Assembly (NCBI RefSeq): GCF_019209835.1 | Contig: NZ_JAHUTS010000013.1 | Location: forward strand, 85,281 to 149,280 | Reading direction: 5' to 3' | DNA from: Enterovibrio paralichthyis | Lineage (GTDB): Bacteria > Pseudomonadota > Gammaproteobacteria > Enterobacterales > Vibrionaceae | DNA length: 64,000 bases | Shown here: piece after piece, positions 59,954-64,000 of the stretch | Position numbering within the stretch: position 1 is the stretch's first letter | Layout: each line of letters begins with the position of its first letter | Made by a program: the position numbers and the translations under genes | Notes under the pieces: generated by a model | What the model was told of the DNA's origin: nothing | Databases searched by the model: none | The model's input: the letters and a program-made list of their open reading frames with translations, nothing else

Positions 59954-61363
59954 TTAGAAGTTTGCGCTGCGTGGTGTACGTGGGAATGGGATAACGTCAC
60001 GAACGTTGCCCATACCGGTTACGTAAGATACCAGACGCTCGAAGCCCAGACCGAAACCAGCGTGTGGCACAGTACCGTAGCGACGCAGATCGCGGTACCA
60101 GTCCATGTGCTCTGGGTCGATACCGATTTCGCGCATGCGCTCATCCAGGATGTCCAGACGCTCTTCACGCTGTGAACCACCGATGATTTCACCGATGCCC
60201 GGTGCCAGAACGTCCATCGCTGCAACGGTCTTGCCGTCATCGTTAAGGCGCATGTAGAACGCTTTGATGTCTTTCGGGTAGTTCTTCACGATAACTGGCG
60301 CTTTGAAGTGTTGCTCAGCCAGGTAGCGCTCGTGCTCAGAAGACATGTCGATACCCCATTCAACTGGGAATTCGAACTCTTTGCCAGAATCCAGCAGGAT
60401 TTGGATCGCGTCGGTGTAATCAACCTGCGCGAAGTCAGAAGTCACGAACTGCTCCAGACGGGTAATCGCTTCTTTGTCGATACGTTGAGCGAAGAATTCC
60501 ATGTCATCACGGCGCTCTTCCAGAACCGCTTTGAACACGTACTTCAGCATGTCTTCTGCCAGCTTCGCAACGTCATCCAGTTCAGCAAATGCCACTTCTG
60601 GCTCAACCATCCAGAATTCCGCCAGGTGGCGGCTGGTGTTTGAGTTTTCTGCACGGAAAGTAGGGCCGAAGGTGTAAACCTTGCTGATCGCACATGCATA
60701 CGCTTCTGCGTTCAGCTGACCAGAAACGGTCAGGAAGGTTTCTTTACCGAAGAAATCTTCGTTGTAGTCCACAGTGCCTTTGTCAGTGCGTGGCAGGTTT
60801 TCCATGTCCAGCGTTGATACGCGGAACATTTCGCCTGCACCTTCTGCGTCAGACGCAGTGATCAGCGGTGCTGAAACCCAGAAGTAACCATTTTCGTGGT
60901 AGAAACGGTGAATTGCCTGAGCCAGACAGTTACGAACACGTGCTACCGCACCGATAACGTTGGTACGTGGACGCAGGTGAGCAACTTCACGCAGGTACTC
61001 GATAGAGTGACGGGTTTTTGCCATTGGGTAGGTGTCTGCATCTTCAACCCAACCAACCACTTTCACGTTGGTTGCTTGCAGTTCGTATGCCTGACCTTGT
61101 CCTGGGCTCTCTACCACTTTACCGGTAACTTCTACAGAACAGCCTGTGGTCAAACGAAGCACTTCTTCCTTGTAATTATTCAGCTCATTAGGAACAACTG
61201 CCTGGATTGGATCAAAACAAGAGCCGTCATAAATGGCGAGGAAAGAAATACCGGCTTTGGAATCGCGACGAGTGCGGATCCAACCACGAACAGTGACTTC
61301 GGTGTCTACTGCCGCTTTGCCGTGCAGGACGTCTGCTACAGGCGCATAGTTCATAATTTGCAT
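59954..61363 (-). CDS. asnS: Asparaginyl-tRNA synthetase
   Basis: This 469-residue class IIb aminoacyl-tRNA synthetase has an N-terminal OB fold (VRGWIRTRRDSKAGISFLAIYDGS). Class II motif 2 is in FRAENSNTSRHLAEFWMVEPEVAF, and motif 3 is in HAGFGLGFERLVSYVTG. The length is near E. coli AsnS (466). GGAG lies just before the first ATG; the second ATG, at residue 4, is an alternative start. It is a single gene, ending at a strong terminator. Confidence 0.96.
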   Translation of the reverse strand: MQIMNYAPVADVLHGKAAVDTEVTVRGWIRTRRDSKAGISFLAIYDGSCFDPIQAVVPNELNNYKEEVLRLTTGCSVEVTGKVVESPGQGQAYELQATNVKVVGWVEDADTYPMAKTRHSIEYLREVAHLRPRTNVIGAVARVRNCLAQAIHRFYHENGYFWVSAPLITASDAEGAGEMFRVSTLDMENLPRTDKGTVDYNEDFFGKETFLTVSGQLNAEAYACAISKVYTFGPTFRAENSNTSRHLAEFWMVEPEVAFAELDDVAKLAEDMLKYVFKAVLEERRDDMEFFAQRIDKEAITRLEQFVTSDFAQVDYTDAIQILLDSGKEFEFPVEWGIDMSSEHERYLAEQHFKAPVIVKNYPKDIKAFYMRLNDDGKTVAAMDVLAPGIGEIIGGSQREERLDILDERMREIGIDPEHMDWYRDLRRYGTVPHAGFGLGFERLVSYVTGMGNVRDVIPFPRTPRSANF

Positions 61364-61527
61364 CTAACTCCGTTGAAGATACCCGGCGACGCTGTGTCAC
61401 CGGTAGAGGACAATTCTCACTTGAACTGGCAAGTTTACCCGCATCGCAGAACTACCTCAAGATGCAGAAATAGCAAGGATTGCGAGGCTGTGCGGTTTAG
61501 TGATGGATTGGTGAAAGAATAAGCGAG

Positions 61528-61566
61528 AAAATCCCCGGCGCTGGCTGTTTTTGCCTGTGCCGGGGG
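61528..61566 (-). terminator. Probable terminator after the chemoreceptor gene
   Basis: CCCCGGC and GCCGGGG (61533-61565) with a large loop are followed on the minus strand by ATTTTCT. It lies 33 bases beyond the chemoreceptor stop. Confidence 0.55.
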
Positions 61567-61598
61567 TAGGATTTAAACGGAAAGTGCCGTCAGGGCGA

Positions 61599-63203
61599 TC
61601 ACGCCAGTTTGAAACGGCCGATCATATGTTCCAGTTGATCCGAAAGTTGTTGCAATTCGGTACTGATTTCCTGTGTCTGGTTGGCATTGGTTGCGGTATC
61701 GTCGGCGTGGGACTGGATGCGCATTACCTGATCGCGCAGGGCATCCGCCATTTTTGCCTGTTCCACCGAATCTTTGCTGATCTCTTCTGCATTACTGTTC
61801 ACGGTGAGGATCTCTTCAGCCATTTGCGCCAGTGAGCGTGAAAGCTGCATCACCGTTTCTGCGCGTTTTGTGGTGCTTTCACAGGTGGCGTCTATGGCAT
61901 TGGCCGACTTGCTGGCATCAGCGGTGAGTTGCTCAATAATGCTTTGAATGTCACCCGTGGCATCATGAGTACGGCTGGCAAGGTTGCGCACTTCATCTGC
62001 AACCACCGCGAAGCCACGGCCTTGTTCGCCAGCGCGTGCTGCCTCAATGGCGGCATTAAGCGCCAGCAGGTTGGTTTGTTCTGCAATGGCGCGAATGACC
62101 TCCAAAATGCTGTTCACTTCCAGGCTCTGTTGGTTAACCGCCAGAATCTGATGCCTGACCTGTTCAATTTCTTGCACCAGTTGCTGGATTTCCTCCGCGG
62201 CCACGTTGGCATCATTGCGCCCTTGCTGGGCACTGTTTGCGAGCGACTTACTCAATTCTGCCGCTTCAGTGGTTTTTTCCTCAACGATATGCTGGTGGTG
62301 CTGCACATCGTCGATCGACGAAGACATTTCTTGAGTTTCGCGGCGCTGATTTTCGACCAGCTTATTGGTTTCGCTGGAGACATTGGTGAGGATCTTTGCC
62401 TCATCCACCAAGGTTTTCGCGGTGTCCCGCACCTGGTGGAGGCTGCCGGAGAAACCATCGAGAAGTGCATTGCAACTATCTGCCAACTGGCCAATTTCGT
62501 CCTGCTGGGACAGGGTAATGCGCTCGCTCAGGTTCTTGTCATTGCTGCAAGTGCGCATAAACAGTGAAATGCGTTTGAGAGGGGACACCAGCGCGTTGCG
62601 GATAAAGCCGAACGTCAGGGCGAAACCAGCAAGGGTAATGGCTGTCATGATGGCGGCGGTAACCAGCATTTTGTTGTTGATGGTTTCGTAGAGTGCTGAA
62701 AGGTTGTATTCAAGACGCACCACGCCCAACACGGTGTCTTCCGGCACCACATGGCATTGAAGACAGTTGGTGCCACGGTAGCTGGAGCTGGCTTTCATAG
62801 GCAGTGCGACGACAATCCCGGGGCCATAATCACGGGTGACATTCTCGATGATGGTTTCCCCGCCCACAGCACGTTGGTCGATACTGTCGGCAATTGCCTG
62901 TTCCGGGTTGCCGGGGCCGAAAATTGATGTGATGCCATCTGCGCGGATAACCCGGGCATCTTCAATGCCATTTTGTTCCAACACTTTCTGACGCAGCGCT
63001 TCTTTTTGGTGAATGGTGCCGGTCAGCATCATCATATTGAGGCTGTCGAAGTAGTTGCTGGCTTTGTCCAGAGTCTGTTCCCCGACAATGTCGGTGACCA
63101 GCGTTTTTTGCTGGTTGTTTTGATAAACCAGCGACACAGCAAGAACAACAGAAAATATGAAGAAAAGTACAATAAGAATTTTTGCCGCAATGGGTAGACG
63201 CAT
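61599..63203 (-). CDS. Methyl-accepting chemotaxis protein with periplasmic haem-c motif
   Basis: This 534-residue chemoreceptor has a first membrane helix (about 8-28), a periplasmic domain (29-180), a second helix (about 180-203), a HAMP region, and a long cytoplasmic coiled coil with the hairpin tip EQTNLLALNAAIEAARAGEQGRGFAVVADEVRNLA. The periplasmic domain contains TNCLQCHVVPEDTVLG: Cys147, Cys150 and His151 form a CxxCH motif that can bind covalent haem c. This suggests redox, oxygen or NO sensing, as in Geobacter haem-c receptors. No CheB/CheR pentapeptide is seen at the C-terminus. Confidence 0.88.
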   Translation of the reverse strand: MRLPIAAKILIVLFFIFSVVLAVSLVYQNNQQKTLVTDIVGEQTLDKASNYFDSLNMMMLTGTIHQKEALRQKVLEQNGIEDARVIRADGITSIFGPGNPEQAIADSIDQRAVGGETIIENVTRDYGPGIVVALPMKASSSYRGTNCLQCHVVPEDTVLGVVRLEYNLSALYETINNKMLVTAAIMTAITLAGFALTFGFIRNALVSPLKRISLFMRTCSNDKNLSERITLSQQDEIGQLADSCNALLDGFSGSLHQVRDTAKTLVDEAKILTNVSSETNKLVENQRRETQEMSSSIDDVQHHQHIVEEKTTEAAELSKSLANSAQQGRNDANVAAEEIQQLVQEIEQVRHQILAVNQQSLEVNSILEVIRAIAEQTNLLALNAAIEAARAGEQGRGFAVVADEVRNLASRTHDATGDIQSIIEQLTADASKSANAIDATCESTTKRAETVMQLSRSLAQMAEEILTVNSNAEEISKDSVEQAKMADALRDQVMRIQSHADDTATNANQTQEISTELQQLSDQLEHMIGRFKLA

Positions 63204-63452
63204 TGTTTCAGACCACGAACTGTCGTTATTTTTATCAAGAGTTTAGCGGCAATTTTGTAAATGGGTGATTTCATTAATGTTGTTGTGTGATTGTTGCAGC
63301 ACAATTATGTAAACACTTGTCGCAAATATAATGTAACGCGGTTTATTCGCGCACGTTTAAATGCCTGTTGGTGGGCTATCGAGAATTGAGCTCAAGGCGA
63401 TTATTCAGTAGCATGCCGCCCGACGTTATATTCCCAAACAGGAAAGGAAAGT

Positions 63453-63815
63453 ATGCAAACCGAGTTGTTCAAAGAATTCATGTTTGAAGCGGCACACCGT
63501 CTGCCTCATGTGCCGGAAGGCCACAAGTGCGGCCGACTGCATGGCCACTCTTTCCTGGTTCGTTTGTACGTGACAGGCGAAGTGGATCAATACACTGGCT
63601 GGGTGATTGATTTTTCCGAAATTAAAGCGGCGTTCAAACCTATTTACGACCGCCTTGACCATTACTACCTCAACGACATCGAAGGCTTGGAAAACCCGAC
63701 CAGTGAAGTGTTGGCAAAATGGATTTGGGATCAGCTTAAACCTAGCCTGCCATGTCTGAGCAAAGTAATGATCAAAGAAACCTGTACAGCGGGTTGTATC
63801 TATAGCGGTGAATAA
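63453..63815 (+). CDS. queD: 6-carboxytetrahydropterin synthase
   Basis: This 120-residue enzyme of queuosine synthesis acts on dihydroneopterin triphosphate, the product of FolE, to give 6-carboxytetrahydropterin. The zinc His residues are seen in FEAAHRLPHVPEGHKCGRLHGHSF, with the catalytic Cys in KCGRLHGH. The second block is GWVIDFSEIKAAFKPI with LDHYYLND, then NPTSEVLAKWIW and the final ETCTAGCIYSG. A GGAAAGGAAAG ribosome site precedes the ATG. It is a single gene, followed by a terminator. Confidence 0.95.
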   Translation: MQTELFKEFMFEAAHRLPHVPEGHKCGRLHGHSFLVRLYVTGEVDQYTGWVIDFSEIKAAFKPIYDRLDHYYLNDIEGLENPTSEVLAKWIWDQLKPSLPCLSKVMIKETCTAGCIYSGE

Positions 63816-63880
63816 TAGGGCGTAAGCGGCTTACTAGGGCGATTAATTGCTCACTGCGAAAAAAAGGGCCTGTTGGCTAA

Positions 63881-63910
63881 TGCCAGTCAGTTAAGCTGAC
63901 TGGCTTTCTT
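63881..63910 (+). terminator. Terminator after queD
   Basis: GCCAGTCAG and CTGACTGGC (63882-63904) with a five-base loop are followed by TTTCTTTTTATT. Confidence 0.85.
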
Positions 63911-63985
63911 TTTATTGGGGTATTTCTTTGCCTTAGGCTTCACGGCTCTCGGGTATATTCGCTCTTCTCGCTTAATGGGCAACAC

Positions 63986-64000
63986 ATGATGTATCGCCTC
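63986..64000 (+). CDS. Possible start of a further gene at the right edge (partial)
   Basis: ATGATGTATCGCCTC opens at the end of the window after the queD terminator and could be the first codons (M-M-Y-R-L) of the next gene. Too little is visible to name it. Confidence 0.25.

Noticed and set aside
1..64000. CRISPR arrays, tRNA or rRNA genes
   Set aside because: No regularly spaced repeats, no tRNA-like cloverleaf with TTCGA arm and no rRNA sequence were noticed on either strand.

Overview
The window looks like a chromosomal stretch from a marine gammaproteobacterium of the Vibrionaceae, most likely near Enterovibrio, Grimontia or Photobacterium. This is inferred from protein resemblance (DUF2860-type outer-membrane protein, YgiQ, YnfM, the MetE/MetR pair, AsnS, several GGDEF/EAL proteins and a chemoreceptor), not from a search. 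About 50 protein genes can be supported. I see no rRNA, tRNA, CRISPR array or transposase gene.

Left edge (1-4.7 kb): the 3' end of a YdiJ-like FAD/Fe-S oxidoreductase, a VOC-fold protein, aquaporin Z, a 51-residue membrane protein and the radical-SAM protein YgiQ. From 4.7 to 36.1 kb lies a nearly complete purine-catabolism and glyoxylate-assimilation cluster. Guanine deaminase, 8-oxoguanine deaminase and the xanthine dehydrogenase operon (xdhA-xdhB-xdhC-guaD) produce urate. Cytochrome-linked urate hydroxylase (puuD), HIU hydrolase (uraH), OHCU decarboxylase (uraD), allantoinase (puuE), allantoicase (alc) and ureidoglycolate lyase (allA) carry urate to glyoxylate and urea. Glyoxylate is then used by malate synthase (aceB, with a GlcG-like partner) and by the glycerate route (gcl-hyi-glxR-glycerate 2-kinase). 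Two NCS2 permeases bring in the substrates. A GntR/FCD regulator lies in the cluster. The near-identical palindrome TTGTATACAA occurs before xdhA, aceB, gcl and puuE, so the cluster looks like one regulon.

The purine cluster is interrupted at about 20.1-25.1 kb by an A+T-rich accessory segment. It holds a HEPN-domain gene facing left, a DUF262 (ParB-like, DGQQR) gene overlapping a second HEPN gene facing right, and an orphan gene. The two HEPN proteins carry the R-x4-H motif of HEPN ribonucleases. The DUF262/HEPN part is bracketed by inverted copies of a palindromic repeat, and the orphan gene by direct repeats. A terminator just before the DUF262 gene hints at a small RNA. This is the best candidate here for an undescribed defence or toxin-antitoxin-like system.

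The right part (36-64 kb) is housekeeping and signalling: a Bax-like glucosaminidase, a DUF2860 porin-like protein, a YnfL/YnfM-like LysR-MFS pair, a diguanylate cyclase, metR/metE with tandem met boxes, a CHASE-GGDEF protein with an altered active site, a META-domain lipoprotein, the pstSCAB phosphate transporter, a GGDEF-EAL phosphodiesterase, moeA-moeB, folE, aspC, asnS, a chemoreceptor with a periplasmic haem-c motif, and queD. MoeA/MoeB make the molybdenum cofactor that the xanthine dehydrogenase needs, although they lie 45 kb away in their own unit.
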